Assembly (NCBI GenBank): GCA_036345935.2
Contig: JADWOT020000003.1
Coordinates: forward strand, 8,482,134 to 8,546,133
From: Taenia hydatigena
Taxonomy: Eukaryota > Platyhelminthes > Cestoda > Cyclophyllidea > Taeniidae
Length of the DNA stretch: 64,000 bases
Reading direction: 5' to 3'
Shown: positions 1-13,200 of the stretch, piece by piece
How positions within the stretch are numbered: the stretch's first letter is position 1
How the letters are laid out: each line of letters starts with the position of its first letter
Notes under the pieces: generated by a model
What the model was told of the DNA's origin: nothing
The model's input: only the letters and a program-made list of their open reading frames with translations
Databases searched by the model: none
Translations under genes and position numbers: made by a program

Positions 1-2640
1 ACTCGAGAAAACAAATTTACTTGCTGCCAGGAAGCATTTCGTTTGGCTTAGGGCAAAGGTGGTCTTTTAGTTATTCACACAGAACCTGTTGCGAATGTGC
101 AGTGTGGCAGTGCTGACCTATTTGAACTAAAATTATTCTTGCGCGTCCCTACACGCTGCATCGATGTGTCGCCAGAAGACCTGTGCGGCAGATCGGCGAT
201 TAAAGTGAATTCAATTAATTGCTGCAGTCGTCACTTTGAACAGTCAAATGTCTTTCCATTGAATGCAGGGACATGGGCATTGTCGAGGACTAAATTATGA
301 AACAAACTGTCCAGCATTGTGTTCATCGTTTATTAAGAAGCCTTTTCGGAGGTCACTCGTGACGCAACGCCACAGTTGGACTTGCTACCACACATTTACC
401 TCCGGTGTGAATAACTCGTGATGTGAGCATTTAAAATGGAATTCACACAATCCTTCTGCTGAATTTTGGTAATGTGTACCCTCACTCCAAAAGCACAGTA
501 AAAAGATGCTTCTTGAGTCAGAATTAATATGCCAGATGGTCTCCAATCTGATATGCTTAATTGAAAATACCGGATGTGTGCCAGAATGTCGACGAATCAT
601 GCCAATTCAGGTCGTCTAATTATACGAAAAAGTAGCTCGTAAAGAATCCACGTTTGCTATGTCCAATTTCCTGTTGTCACAATCCCAGTATCCAACTGGC
701 CATTTCTCTGTCTTTTACATTTAAAGCCTCATTTTTGTTTCTTCCAGCGTAATCCAGTCTTTACGTCAGCTCCTTTGCAGTGAATGCTTAATATCACTGC
801 ATTTAATCTGATGGATATCAAGCGCGGCTGCAAGTGAAAGGCTTCCATCAGTTTCTGACGTTACGGTCGCACATCTTTCATTCAACCTAATCACGCTTTC
901 CTATAAAGAGCGTGATGAAATTGTGTAAATCTCAGTGGACCTGATTATATATTCCCATGCTACAAGCCATTCACACTGGCAGTGAATGCGCGGCAGCAGA
1001 TCAAACTGTGGAGTTGTGGGAAGGGAGGCATCGAGTTCCTGGTGCGAGGTCATCAACCGACATCACCAGCCCTGTCGGCCTCTAGGGCTGCATGTTTTTT
1101 GAATGGAAAAAGCCTGCTTGTCTCACTTCCATCACATGTGTCACCAATAGCGAAGATCAGCGATAGGTTGTAGGAGCTTAACATCATCCCTTTAACATTG
1201 ACACAAACAAGTCGAATACAAATTAAAAGGAACTCGTCCTCCTCAAATAAAAATTGGTTGCTTCGTGAGGGCACAGGTCTAGGTCGGTATGATCGCATAA
1301 GACGGGTGGAAGGAACCAGAGAGATGGGGATTCAGACAGTTCACCCGAAATGTTGCTCAAGAAGAGTGCCATAGATGCACAACGCCTTTGAAGCAGACAT
1401 CTGAGCTTAGATGCACCTCTCGTATTACGCCGTCGACGCAGACGGCATGGCTTTCCTTCCTCCTTCCCCTTCATCTCTTTACCCATCTGTGACACCTCAC
1501 TTTTAACTCCTTCTTTGCAGCCCTACCGACCGATGCCACGGATATCATAACAGCCTTTTCTCATCAAAGTGCTCAGCACCACCTTCTCCATACCTATGTA
1601 CTTGCAACCCTTCCCCCACCTTCACATGCAAAGTTTGCGTCGCCAATGGCGTAGGCGTCAGTCAACTACAGCTACCACAGTTGGACGCAGTAGTAGCCTG
1701 CACTATTATTCAGCTGTGCGCTGGTGGCACCTTTGCATCAGCTAGTCACCGCTTTCCTCCAATTGGTGCAAACTTTCCTTGTATCTTGCTTCCCACTTTC
1801 ATTGCAGCTCAATAGGTCGTGTCTGCTCAAATTAAGACAGTAAAGTAGGGAAAGAACTTTCTGCTGTTAGCGCATGTGCAACCGGTCCGTTCATCGCCTA
1901 AACCCTTCAGTCTCACTTTCATAAGCAAACATTATTTGAGTTTGGATTACTTTAATTCACATTTACCTGTCTTTTAAAATTTAATCAGATTTAGCTGTGC
2001 GGATTTATTTGTAATGATTGCATGTCAGTGATGTGTAGCCTTCACTTGTGTGTGGGCGTCAATCAACAGTTTTACCAAAGCATGCCTTTCATTGGCATCA
2101 TGGATAGCGTAAAAGCATTCAAGCATTCACTTCGTTTTATTTGTGCACGTTAATCTTGACTTTATTAAGCAAGCACATTTTCCTCTAAAATTATTATTTT
2201 GATCTGCAGCATACAATGATACAATGCTTAAGATAATTGCGAAGCACCATATTAATGGCGCTTACTGAGTCCACGCAGACCCTCACATCTCGTTGCAGTT
2301 ATCCAGGTTACCCAGCAGCATTATTAAATCAACAGAGGCAGCAAGGAGCTGGCTAGCTAGCCTTGAAGCGTTTGTCAGGGTGCCAAGGACGTAAATGTGG
2401 CACATGACAACCGTTGCAACGGAATCATCCTTGTCATCGGATCGTATACTTCACCATATATAGTGACTAGTTTAACATCAGCTTCTCACGTATACCGAAA
2501 AGTCCTTTTCACGCAGTTGCGTCACTTCGTACGAAGTGCTTCAGTAAGGTCCCTTGGAACGCAGCTTACTTCGTCATTTGATTACTGATGACAGATGAGT
2601 TTACTGATAACGGCTCACCCTCCTCCACAGGCACTGAGTA
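1..2640. other. no gene recognised
   Basis: Only short chance open frames are present (all under about 90 codons, overlapping on both strands). I see no domain motif, no convincing splice pattern and no repeat shared with the rest of the window. Confidence 0.5.
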
Positions 2641-2647
2641 GTCACAC

Positions 2648-2989
2648 TTAGTGATCACGCATGGCCGTAATGATGTAGTTCCCCTTTTTAATTAGATAAG
2701 GATATTTGCCTTCCTTATCATCCTGACCACAATTTCTACTAGAGCCAGCTAAAATGTCACTTGTAGTCAGCACATCCCAAATCCATGCGGCGTGACCTAC
2801 CACACAGAACCAAGCAGCAACAAATGGCAACTTCATCAGAATTCTCCTCCTTCTAGAGACGTTCCAGCTTATAGAGCTGCTCCCGGAATCTAATAGTGCG
2901 TGCCAGATAGGAAGAAGGGAGCAGCAGTGCAGCATGCATTTAAGAAACAGGGCTGCGAGCAGAGAAAACTTTAGTGAGAGTGGAGACAA
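2648..2989 (-). CDS. unidentified 113-codon open frame
   Basis: This open frame has an internal methionine (MKLPFVAAWFCVVGHAAW) that looks like a secretion signal, followed by a short polar part. I recognise no family. Open frames of this length are expected by chance in 64 kb, no second copy is seen here, and no splice sites or promoter point to it. It could be a small secreted protein, a first exon, or nothing. It is listed only because the signal-like start is the best of its kind in the left end of the window. Confidence 0.12.
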   Translation of the reverse strand: MSPLSLKFSLLAALFLKCMLHCCSLLPIWHALLDSGSSSISWNVSRRRRILMKLPFVAAWFCVVGHAAWIWDVLTTSDILAGSSRNCGQDDKEGKYPYLIKKGNYIITAMRDH

Positions 2990-4765
2990 TTGATGCGCTG
3001 AGTTGTAAAGAAAAGAAGTTAAAAAGTCAAAGCATAGGGGAGCTCTCCATGAGCGAATGGAGATGCGCTATAAAGCATAGGCGATTTTAAGTAGCTACGT
3101 GACATTGAAGTGCATATTTAGCCGAGTTGATTTGAGACAGTCCTCAAGTCGTAGGCATCACACCAATCTTGGTATTCAGCTGTTGACAAAGGCAAAGTTG
3201 ACAGCACAAGTTTCTCAACTAATCACAGCTATCCGCAATGTGGAACCTAAGCTGATAATACGTTTGCTCTTGCAATGTTTTCAATTAAAACAGCCAACCA
3301 GCACATTTGAGACTCTTGGTCAACCAGATAACTCTAAGTTGCAAAGGGCTCATAAGGTAGCACGCTGTAAATTGGTAGTGATTTAAAGGCTAGTAGTAAC
3401 TCAGCCATCTGACCTCACAATACCATGTCATCATTTACATGAATAAGAGGTTCATCACTCAGCCTCTGACAAACTGACTCTTCTCAGTTACAGAATAGCC
3501 TCATCGAAGACATAATGAAGGGCATGTCATGTATTAGCAAACTTGCCTAAACAGTCTTCAGAACGGGCGCAGCTGTAGCAAACTACTCTCTTTGTAGGTG
3601 ATGTGCAGCGTACGTGGATCTCTTCATTCATCTGACCGTGCTAATCACCGTGGCGGGTGACAGTTTTGGTGCACGCATGGACAGTGGAGATGGGTGGGGG
3701 TAACCACTCATGCACTTTCCCATTTTATTGGCGTATGCACCACTTGAATCGCACACACTTTTAAGCGTTGTGTATAGTTTACTAGAAATTATCTCAACTT
3801 TGGTTTTGGTTGGATTTACCACTTCTTTCTGCGTCGAATGCACTTACTTCATCCACATGAGCACATCATTCTGTGCCATCAAAACGCAAAATATATTTAT
3901 TAAAATTCCTGCAGTCGAGCACATCTTCTGACTCCTAGACCACTAACATGCAAAAAAATCATGCAAAAGACACTTTTGCACTTTCACCGGGTTTCCGCTT
4001 TTATAGAGGTGCGCGTTTAGTGGACCAACATTTTCCGGATTTCAAACTTCGTGAATAAATCAGTGCTAGTCTACGTTGGTTTAATTTCATCACTCGTTAT
4101 GAGGAGTTGTAGTGTCGATGCTGATAATGACAAGTCGTGTTAAAGTCGACACTTGAAGTTTATTTCGCAGATAAAGTCATTGTTGTTTTACGGCTCAATA
4201 TCTGCATTAGCCTAAATACACCATGGCACCTGCGTGGTCATTGCCAACTGCAAATACGCAAGGACTGCCTAGGGAATGGCCTTCTGTCTTATCAAGTTAA
4301 TGGCTCGTAGCAGTGAAATAGGCAGCGGTATTGATGCCATAGTTGTTGCAATGCACTACTCTGCGCGCAAGATTATAAGTTTCCATGATATTGGATTGCA
4401 GCCCTATAGTCGGATAAAGGGGAGTCAGATAGGTGTTGCTGATGCGCGAATGTCAGACCAGGTGATACGGCGAGAACCAATGAGCTGTCATCTCAGTGAG
4501 GTCACTTGGACACCCCCTCCAAGGCACAATGTATTTAAGCCTCGGCGCATCTACCACGCCATCAATCTACACTAGCGTCTCGCGCCAATGGTAGGTCCAA
4601 AAGGCCAATATTTCTTTTTCATTAATTATTATTGTTTACACCTTAGTAATTTGGCTATTTCGCACCATTATATTTCGCCTATTTGAAAATTATAAAACCG
4701 GAAATGGCATTCTTTCTTGTAAACATAGGCTCAAAACAGCTCAAGTCGTGATGGCCCTACTAACT
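2990..4765. other. no gene recognised
   Basis: This stretch is non-coding by inspection. Open frames are at most about 100 codons and have no recognisable domain. No member of repeat families R1-R5 was seen. Confidence 0.45.
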
Positions 4766-4769
4766 AGGC

Positions 4770-6600
4770 GCCCGACGGATGCCAGTGAGGCTGGCTGCCG
4801 ACCGTGGCTTCTGGCAGACGCTGCACGTGTATGCGTTTCCGTCACGAAGCTCTTCTTCTTTGTACATTGTGCCACATTCTCCTACAATGGAACGTATGGT
4901 CAGGAGGGTTGCGCGTCTACTATCCTGTTTTGGTCTGTTCCAGTAGCAAGCTTTTTTGAGCAACTTTATCAGCGCTTTAAATTGCTGCTTTGCTTCTATA
5001 GTATATCACCGCCTTTTCTCAAAGGGGCGTGCTCCAATGGTAGTGCTGTCTGCTAGGGCTCCTGTAATAACTGGGAGTCCTTAGTATTTTCAAAGCTTCC
5101 ACTGAGGTCGCCGTATAACGAGTCGGTTGATGGGATGCATCTTTCCATGTCACGAATCCTTGGCTGTGCTGCAGACACCTCATTGCCAGAACATTTTCCA
5201 CAGGCCTCCTTTGTTTTGTAACGCTGACGGAAAGTCAAAGACATGACGAGGTCAGACCACTCCACTGCGCACTAATAACTGCCTTTAAACAGTTAATTTA
5301 ATAACTTGGTTACCGACAAGCCTGAGTCCCCGTTATGTTGATGAACACATGCCAGTTCTTTGCGTTCATTCATGTTGAGGTAGTTTTTATCGTTAAAGCG
5401 CTTTAATATCTCCCCAATTCGGTGTGATATTTAAATTTGCTGAGGCAGGCACAGATACAGTGGCAAGAAGTTGGTGGAGGCGAGAGTAATCTGGAAGTGA
5501 TAAGACGTTTGCCGGAAGATGTTGACACGTGATTGGGGTAGGAAGGGTCGCTGCAACTGTGGTTGTAGCAGTCGTTGACTTAACTTTAACGATGTGTCAA
5601 ATGGGAGTGGTTTCGGCGTTCGGGAAATCGACGACGTAGTGGTAGTTCGAGATTGTCCTATGCTTCCACATTAGTATGGAGGTAAAGAGAAATCGATGCC
5701 GGATGTCTGCTGAAGTACGTGTTTTGGAGGGCTAGCGGATTGAGTAATGCGTGAGGAAAATGCAGGCATTGTCCATAAGATGTTTTGATTCATTAATAGT
5801 AGCCTCATCGGTTCTCAGCCGTTTTGGTGGCAAGAATTCAGTTTGGCTTGGTTGTCTTCACTTTCGTTCTGCAGCAAGCACATAAGGGAAAATTGGATGT
5901 GGGAAATACTAGTGTTTCAGTTAGATCAGATACCGTCTTTTGTGACGTAGGAGGTGTTGCTTGCTTCACTTGCTGTTGGGAATGCGCGTTTGTTCCTGCC
6001 TCGGGTACCACTAGGCCTTCCCTATTTGATGCACCTGTAAAAACAAAACTACTGGAACAAGAGTATGCACATCCGCATGTAAGCTAATGTTAATTCCACA
6101 TTTATTTGGGTCAAGGGCCTATTCATGTTGAGTTTGCTATTTTGAGCATGCAACTGGGTCCTTTTAGACACCAACCCCGCTAACTCGGCTGGGTGTAAAT
6201 GCGTAGACGTTAGGACGACCTCAATACAATTGAAAATAGCAATGCCACCCATGAGAACCACTGTATAAAAGTTCCTTATTGCTAATCCTAGCCGATGCAC
6301 GAATAAAAAACGAGTGTGACGCTTCCTCTACAGCAAGGGCTTCAGGTATTTTGCCGTGGCTGCAGAAAAGTACAGCTGTAAGGGACAACCAATGAGTCCA
6401 GCCTCAACTCATGATAACCAATGGACGGAAAATGATAACACAAGTAAAAAGCTTGAGGTACGAAGACATGCAAACCAGACGGCACTTGAGGAGTGATAAA
6501 GTAGTCCAATAGGCACCACCGTTGTCTTGCAGCGTTGCCAGATGTTTGGGTTGTTTAGGATCGGGAGGTCCAGAAGTTTTCTCACCGCAAAGTTGGACAT
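4770..6600 (-). pseudogene. NK-2-like homeobox gene copy A, decayed
   Basis: The exon plan follows copy C. Exon 1 (6600-6520) begins MSNFAVRKLLDLP and then shifts frame before a GT donor. Exon 2 (6034-5322) starts after TTTTTACAG, its first residues (GASNREGLVVPEAG) resembling those of copy C. It ends in the homeodomain, where IGEILKRFNDKNYLNMNERK and ELAC can be read before an extra base breaks the frame; the rest (FINITGTQ) continues in another frame. The donor after CAG is GC instead of GT. Exon 3 (about 5256-4770) keeps RQRYKTK of the recognition helix but has lost the tryptophan and asparagine, and carries stop codons further on. The homeodomain is closer to ordinary NK-2 proteins than that of copy C, so A may preserve the older state. 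With these breaks it cannot encode a working factor. The 3' limit is approximate. Confidence 0.75.
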
Positions 6601-7620
6601 GATGAAATTGTGACCACACAGTTCTGTGCCTTTTCTATGACTGAACTACTTTCTGCGTTAATAAAAAACGAGAGCCAATAAAATCTAAGATTACGGATCA
6701 GATGAGTAGAAATCGAGTCTTAATCGTGTCATTTGTATTGAGTGGAATGAGTTGCGTGTTTTTCTTATTTTTAACCAGTAGCACTCTGTATCATAGCGCT
6801 CAATTTGCTTTAGCTATAAACTTCATTTGCTTCCTGTTCTCCCGATGAAAGTTGCCTTGAAACCGAAACTAATAGAGGTTGATTAATGAGTCATGAGCAA
6901 CTGTACGCATTAACAATTAGGCTAAAAAGCTGTAAATTAACCAAGTTGTCACCCGAACGGGTTGAATATGTTCTTTCTTAACATCTGGACTCAAATCGGA
7001 TCGACCTTTCACAATACTAGAGTTTAAGTAGAGATTTCTGCAAAATCCCTGTTACAGAAGTGTCAAAAAATTTGTTCATTGTTGAAGCTAAATAAAAAGG
7101 GACTCAAAATCTGTTTTAGTAATGCCAATACTTTACAGAAGCACATTCTTGACAATACGTGAAGGTTCGATTTCTTGTCGAATGTGGTAGGTAACTTTGT
7201 ATTTATAGTTCCGCGAATTTTTTCGGTAAAGTCTCTTTCATAGTTAACTAATGAGCCAACTGAGTGTCTATTTACACTGTTCTATATATTTCTTCATAAA
7301 ACTTGGCACCTTTTGGCCAAAGGTGTTTTTTGACTCCATTTTGACTCGCGAAGGTTCTGCGGAACCGCGAGCCCCAACTTTATAACCACGATATCCCTTC
7401 TTCTGAATGTGATAGTTGCTCTGGAAGTATTGATGGAGTGCCACGACGTGATCTAACCAACCAGTACCTCAAGCCGAATCGTTACTTGCAAACTTCTGGT
7501 ATCAATTCGAGAGAGCGGAAGACAGCACTCACATCAACTTCTTTAAGTGGTAACCCTGGAACCCTACCACCGGGCGCTGAAACCATCCTCAAGACACAAA
7601 TAGACTTCAAGAAAAAAGGA
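6601..7620 (-). repeat. 5' flank of copy A, shared with copy C
   Basis: This flank aligns along most of its length with 26.76-27.37 kb upstream of copy C. Shared stretches include GAGCAACTGTACGCATT versus CAGCAACTGTACACATT, the part around GTCACCCGAACGGG, and the block ACCCTACCACCGGGCGCTGA (about 7560 and 27312). The TATA box seen before copies C and D is not recognisable here. The match stops at about 7620, where the 3' end of relic A' begins, so this point is a duplication junction. Confidence 0.7.
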
Positions 7621-7880
7621 AACATGCTGTGAGGACCACAAAACAGTTGGAAAGGCAAAACACCAACATCAAAATCACTGCATGAAAGGCAGCTAAGATC
7701 AGTCCGCTTTGTCAGCTCTACATATTTCTTCATATCCTCATCTTTATCATCCTGTTTTTGGTCTGCTTCAGCATTAAGTTCATTTTCAAGCACATCCGCC
7801 AGCGTCCTAAATAGCTGCTTTTGCCTCGATAGCATATCGCCATCCTCTACTGAAAGGCCTTGCATCAAACAATCCAGGAT
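7621..7880 (-). pseudogene. 3' fragment of an NK-2-like homeobox gene (copy A')
   Basis: Only the C-terminal coding part survives. It reads GGDMLSR-like (DGDMLSRQKQLFRTLADVLE) and then ADQKQDDKDEDMKKYVEL, matching copy B (GGDMLSRHRQQF, TDQKQDRKDQDIKKLVEL). After a deletion of about 40 bases, the hydrophobic tail can be read in another frame as LVFCLSNCFVVL. Similarity ends at both edges: no homeodomain lies on the minus strand to the right, and the A upstream flank begins to the left. It serves as an independent witness that the ancestral protein had glutamine after DQK, where copy C has a stop. Confidence 0.7.
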
Positions 7881-9189
7881 GTTATGGTGACTAGGTTCGT
7901 CTATTTACGCCTATTTGTAGCGCTTTTCCCTTTACGACGCTCTATAGACTGTGAGTAGATGTCGACTTCCCAAGAGCCAACGAGGAGAGCCAAACCAGGA
8001 GCAGGGATCAGAAAATTTGCAAAAAATTGGTAAATTAAGTTTTATGGATTTTTATTTGCTCTCCGCTTAATATCAAGCACGTGTAATGCTGTAAGCCACA
8101 TACAGTTCCTACACGGAACTGATTTAAATTAATGTAATGCTGAGATGGGCAAATGTAATTGTGGAACCAACCTTCCATTTTAATTTGAAAATGTTGTTGC
8201 TGACCTGTCTTTGAATCTACTTTAGCATTAATCGCTTCGCTAGATTCAGTCAAGGTAATCAGAAGTTGGAGCCCTTCTTAGAATTCCCTTCCGCTTTCAA
8301 CATCAGTCCACGCATGGCTGACTGCTGTTCGTCACCAGTGCGAACACTAAGTGGCCTTCACTGGACGTTTACACAGACAGAGGTTCTGCCACGACGACGA
8401 AACTGTAAACCCTCCACTTTCTCCCATTCTTTCGCATTTCAACGAACATGAAATCGACCTTTGACTCATTTGCTTTTCCGACGCAAGTAGACAACGAAAG
8501 TGAGCCAAGGTCACGTACTGCGGGATAGGCCTCATATCCTGTTTTACCAACGAATAAGTATTCCTACCTACCTTCATGTCATTTAAACAAAAGCGCTTTG
8601 ACTGCCACATTACTCATCGACTTGTAGGTCACAAAGGGCCATCTGGTGATACGAGCTTCTACGAGTGGTTGGCTGCTTTCCAGGTGTGGCAGGAAGTTGT
8701 AGTGAGGGTGCAGAAAAGGCAAAAAGGTTTCTCTGCATCTAGATGAAATGAAGTGGTGGAAGCGACTTCATTTTGGCGTTTCAGTAATCGATCTCTTGCA
8801 TATAATAAAATTCGGAGTAATTATGAGACCTGAAATACTTCATTTTTGAGTGTTGATGTGTCCGTACGACAATGCCAGCTATGGCGATTGTATAGACCGG
8901 TGGCCGTGTCACCTTGGTACCGATTAATATTAAGATTTTAGTTCTTGACTGAATTCCCTCAAAGGTAGATGATCGGCATTTTACGGGGGCGAAGTTTCCT
9001 TATGGGGATTAGGCTTTCATCCACTAGGAAGCCTTGACTATAGCGTGAAAGCAGCGAAGGGGAAAAACGAGACTCGTAGTGGTGATTGACGTACCAGCTG
9101 TCACGTTGACGCAGCTGGTGGAAGGTGGTAACTTCTACTCACTCTTCCCAGTGCCACGTATTGGTAATAAAGAGGAATAACAAATGCAT
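7881..9189. other. spacer between relics A' and B, nothing recognised
   Basis: No similarity to the homeobox exons was seen on either strand. Open frames here (for example 8347-8610 minus) show no domain. Relics A' and B face away from each other across this spacer. Confidence 0.4.
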
Positions 9190-9968
9190 GAATGAATGAA
9201 GCAAGTGATGTGGAACATGAAAATGGTACAAGGCAGACGCAGGGTTGCCTTCAGCCCGTGCCAAATTGGTGAGATTATGAAATGCTTTAACAAGAAATGC
9301 TACGTCAATAGGAATGAACGCGAAGAACCGGCGTGTTCCATCAACTTGATGGGGACTCAGGTTAGTCGAGCCTTAAGGTGTTAAACGAGCCTGTATATAG
9401 CATAGTGATTGCTTGTCAACGATTGAATTGTCAAAAGTGGTCATATTTTGACTGTTCTGCTAGGATAAGATGTGGTTCCAGAATCAACGCTGCAAAACAA
9501 AGATGGTTGGTGGGAAATTTCTAGCAATGAGATGCCTGTAACACAGTTAAATGTTCGTGGTGTATAGAGAAGCTTACCATCAGCCAGCTCGCAAGACAGT
9601 GGCCTCAGTGAAGGCTTTGGACCTGCTGAAAGCTTCCAATCACGACACGAGCCCAACAAACAGTATCACCATTAGAGCGAGTCCCTTCAGGAAAAGGTGG
9701 TGATATGCTATCGAGGCACAGGCAGCAATTTTGGGCACTCAAGGATTTGCTCGATAGTAGACTTGGTGCTGGAACAGATCAAAAGCAGGATCGTAAAGAC
9801 CAAGATATCAAGAAGCTAGTAGAACTGATAAGGCGAGTTATTGACTTCCTCTATGAAGCTGTCCTCCATTTAGTAGCTGTGACGTTGGTGTTTTATTGTT
9901 CCAACTGTGTTGTGGTTCTCATAACATGTTTTGATGGCAGCGACTTTGTGAGCCTTAATTTTTCATAA
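9190..9968 (+). pseudogene. NK-2-like homeobox gene copy B, 5' truncated and frameshifted
   Basis: The first part (to 9360) encodes homeodomain residues from RRRVAFSPCQIGEIMKCF to LMGTQ and ends in a canonical donor, CAG followed by GTTAGT. A 103-base intron (9361-9463) ends in GTTCTGCTAG. The next exon starts DKMWFQNQRCKTK, the recognition helix with W48, F49, Q50, N51 and R53; position 54 is cysteine where C and A have tyrosine. A frameshift after GGK brings a stop near 9540. The C-terminal part is open again from 9705 (MLSRHRQQF ... DQKQDRKDQD) to a TAA at 9966, ending in a strongly hydrophobic segment (LVAVTLVFYCSNCVVVLITCF). No N-terminal exon matching copies A, C or D is found upstream. 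The splice sites at the homeodomain intron show the ancestral junction that copy C has lost. Confidence 0.75.
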
Positions 9969-10240
9969 ATAAGTAAACTGATGCTCTTAAAATATGTTCT
10001 CGTGGGAGCTATGCTTGGAGTTGGAAGTCGCTAAAATGAATTGTTTTGGAGGCGAGGGTCCACACAGTTTCATGTATTACATACACGAGCGATGACAACG
10101 CTTAACCTGTCGAAGCGGTCAGTGGTATTGTCTATCAGAGTTAGGTCCATGTTACATGTCACTTTCAAGGCCCACAAATTAGTTCACCTCCCAAAATCTC
10201 CTTTTGCATGGAAGAAATAGCCTGATCAGTACTTGGAATT
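9969..10240 (+). repeat. 3' flank of copy B, shared with copy D
   Basis: This flank aligns with 18.26-18.45 kb, including GGAAGTCGCTAAAATGA versus GGAAGTCGCTAGAATGA and ATGTCACTTTCAAGG in both. A shorter match to the region after copy C (about 24.65-24.78 kb, opposite strand) is also visible. It probably represents the old 3' untranslated region of the family. Confidence 0.65.
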
Positions 10241-13200
10241 CAACACCTCACCACCCTAGCATGGTTCCATTAGTACCCATCTGATCACTAATGAGACCTA
10301 TTCTTCTGCAAAGCCGGATCAAACGCACAGGCTTGCAAACGTATTCCTCTGATCATTGCATGACAATGTCAACGATCCCACCCATCAATAGACAGCTTCG
10401 GATAGTAAGTATGAAACGGGTAGTCTAAAAGCATGCTTAAAACAGTCTGACAAGCATTCAAAGGAGCGATGTCTAAATACACTGCATAATAGCGATGAGG
10501 GAATGCGTTGTGCAGCGTAGCGGCCAATACATCTTTCTCTCATTAAGAATATCCGCTATTTAGTTCGCTCTAATCGCTTTAGGGCGAGCTCATTGATTTA
10601 GAAGGAAACAGAGCCACCTGCACACTTCGTTCTGGTCCATACACGCAAGGTGGTGTTGTATTCTATAACAACGGTTGCAGTGCTTAGTTTTGACATGCAC
10701 AATAAATTGCATCAGACCCTAGCTGTTTTGTTGAAATCACTTTCCACCCTTAGCATTTGCTGACCTAGTGGCTAACAAATTGCCCTTAGTTCTATATAAC
10801 ATACTCCGCAGTGCCAATCGCGAACACACGGAGGCAAAGTGACCAGTGAGCAGCAGCAGTGTGCTTTTGTGGTCGCGTTTGGAGAGACGGAAATTGTATT
10901 TGCTGCAACATCACAACGATACATTCGTTTATTCAAGTATTTGGCAGAATTTCGTGTTCAACACCACCATTGAATAGTATCCTCTACTTTTAATTATAGT
11001 TCTTATGGGTATCGTACTGGATTAAAATTGGATAGCTGCAACGTGTGTTGAGAGATGATAGCTCGTCATTCGCTTTCATTGACAATGCGAATTGGCGTCA
11101 CAAGGCATTCCGTGAATGGTCACATGCGATAAGTCTACAGAGAGACGCTTGCCTTACGGATGGCACGACTTGACATTGATAAGTGAAGTGGAAAAATCCT
11201 GCTAGATGGACCTACTGTCAAGTAAAATAGCTAGAGCATGTTAGAGCTTTCAAAGCATGTCAACGCTGGGCGCTGCAACATTAGCATCATAAGTGTCTGC
11301 AAACTACGCGTAAATTATTCCAATTTAACTAGCCAATTGCCAAACTCTTAGCTATATATGCTTTGTTTGGAGTATTAACAACAGAATAAGCTGACCGTCT
11401 TCACGATTACTGTTCTTGCATTTACTGCGAAAAGAAGCATTCATTAGTTGTCATGATTACATCTACTGCTTGAGATTACGATCGACCTTCTCAAACTTTG
11501 ACAGCTTTCGCGATCCCCTCAGTTATCTCACGCCTGTGCGTCGGCACTGTAAGTTGCAAGATTTGCGACTTGAGTTGTTTGATGTGAATGATGCCGCAGA
11601 GCCTAAAAATAATAAAGTAACGTACACGTGTTAACATTAAAATCGCAACAACGTGTGACTGCTACAAATCGCCATCTCCTCCTCCTCCTCCTACTCGGTT
11701 GCGGACTCAAGGTTCTTATTGTTTAGCCCCATTCTATGAAGTTGTTGATATTGCATGATTGAATGGGTCACCTGGGCCGGGCTGCGTAAATTCGCATCTT
11801 GGCGTAGAAATCTTGCATTGGTTTTAAACATGTTCTTCACTGCACTTCCTCCTACTAACAAATAGAGGGTACATCGAATAGACCTACTAGCCTAAGATGA
11901 AGCACTCCACTTGAATTGATACCTCTTTCAAAGTAACATTTATGCACATAATGTTTTGTGAGACGAGATGAGCAGATGCTGCCATTCGCATGAGGTCTAA
12001 CAGCATCCTTCGCACCAGCTCTGTGACGCGATTGCGAAGAGCCCATATTAAATAAAGGAGTGATAATGCCGCATCTCGATGCTAAACTCTGATCTCTGTG
12101 GTCAAAAGCACTTGTTAAACGCCAGTGACAATGCGAATGATGCAAGGAAATTCAACACACTTGCATGCCTCATGCAAGGGCTGCCCCAAATCACCGTTTT
12201 GCTGACGGCACAACTGCCATCTTCAGCTGATATTGTATTAGATCTTATGCCGATATTTCTCTAGCTGAATCTGTTCTAACTCCACTCGCAATATTTGTCA
12301 GCCTGGTTAGCCCTCGCTTTACAGAAAGTAGCCGTAGTATTTACCAGTAGGGCATTGTACACACACAGATATATATGTATATTTACTACGTCATCTGACG
12401 ATAGCTTGTTTTCGAGCAGCATAAGGGACTCAGAACTCAAAGTGAGATAGAAATGGCGGTAATGGAGTCTGAGTTGCTTGTTTCTAGAGCACAAGCAATG
12501 TAGCAATGGTTTGTCTTCTTGAAATACATTAGTGGGTCTACTCATAGCTTGCTTGCAGGCTGTGGGTGATCACCTGAAGTGACACCATTTTAAAATTCTA
12601 ATTTGGGCATAGGGGTCAGCAAGCTGTTGCCTTTTGAAGTCGAAGAACACGTAGTTGAGCATTTCAGGCAATCGCATAGTCTTCACGCATCACAGATTTT
12701 GCAATTCGCCTTTAGTAGCAGATCTTTACCAACGACGTGCTCCGGTTCTTTATGCATTGATAATGACTATCTCCTGTCCCATTCTAATTTTGCTTAAATA
12801 AGAGGCCGTTTCTCGAAACGGATCACTCTGCCAATCAGCTACCGTGTGTGTTTACGCTGATTTCTACATAAGGCAAAGCAGAACAACAATCCACTTTATA
12901 TTTTGGTAGCACATATATTTTAAAATTAGATTCACATTTTTGGATGGGAGCCAAAGCTAGAAGACAATGTTTGGTCGACCTTCGTCAGACCGTTAATATC
13001 ACAACTGAGCCGATTTCTACTACGTTTAATCAGGGCGGTGCAACGAGCGCATACTTAGCTTATTAAAGTCAATCACCTTCAAAGCTCTAGCGAGCGGTAA
13101 GGCAGCATCGTGCGTGTATGCGTGCATCTTTGGATTTCGTGATACACTTGTTTAGGGATTGGCACAACTTATGCATTGCAGCAAACATTTACAAAGTTAT

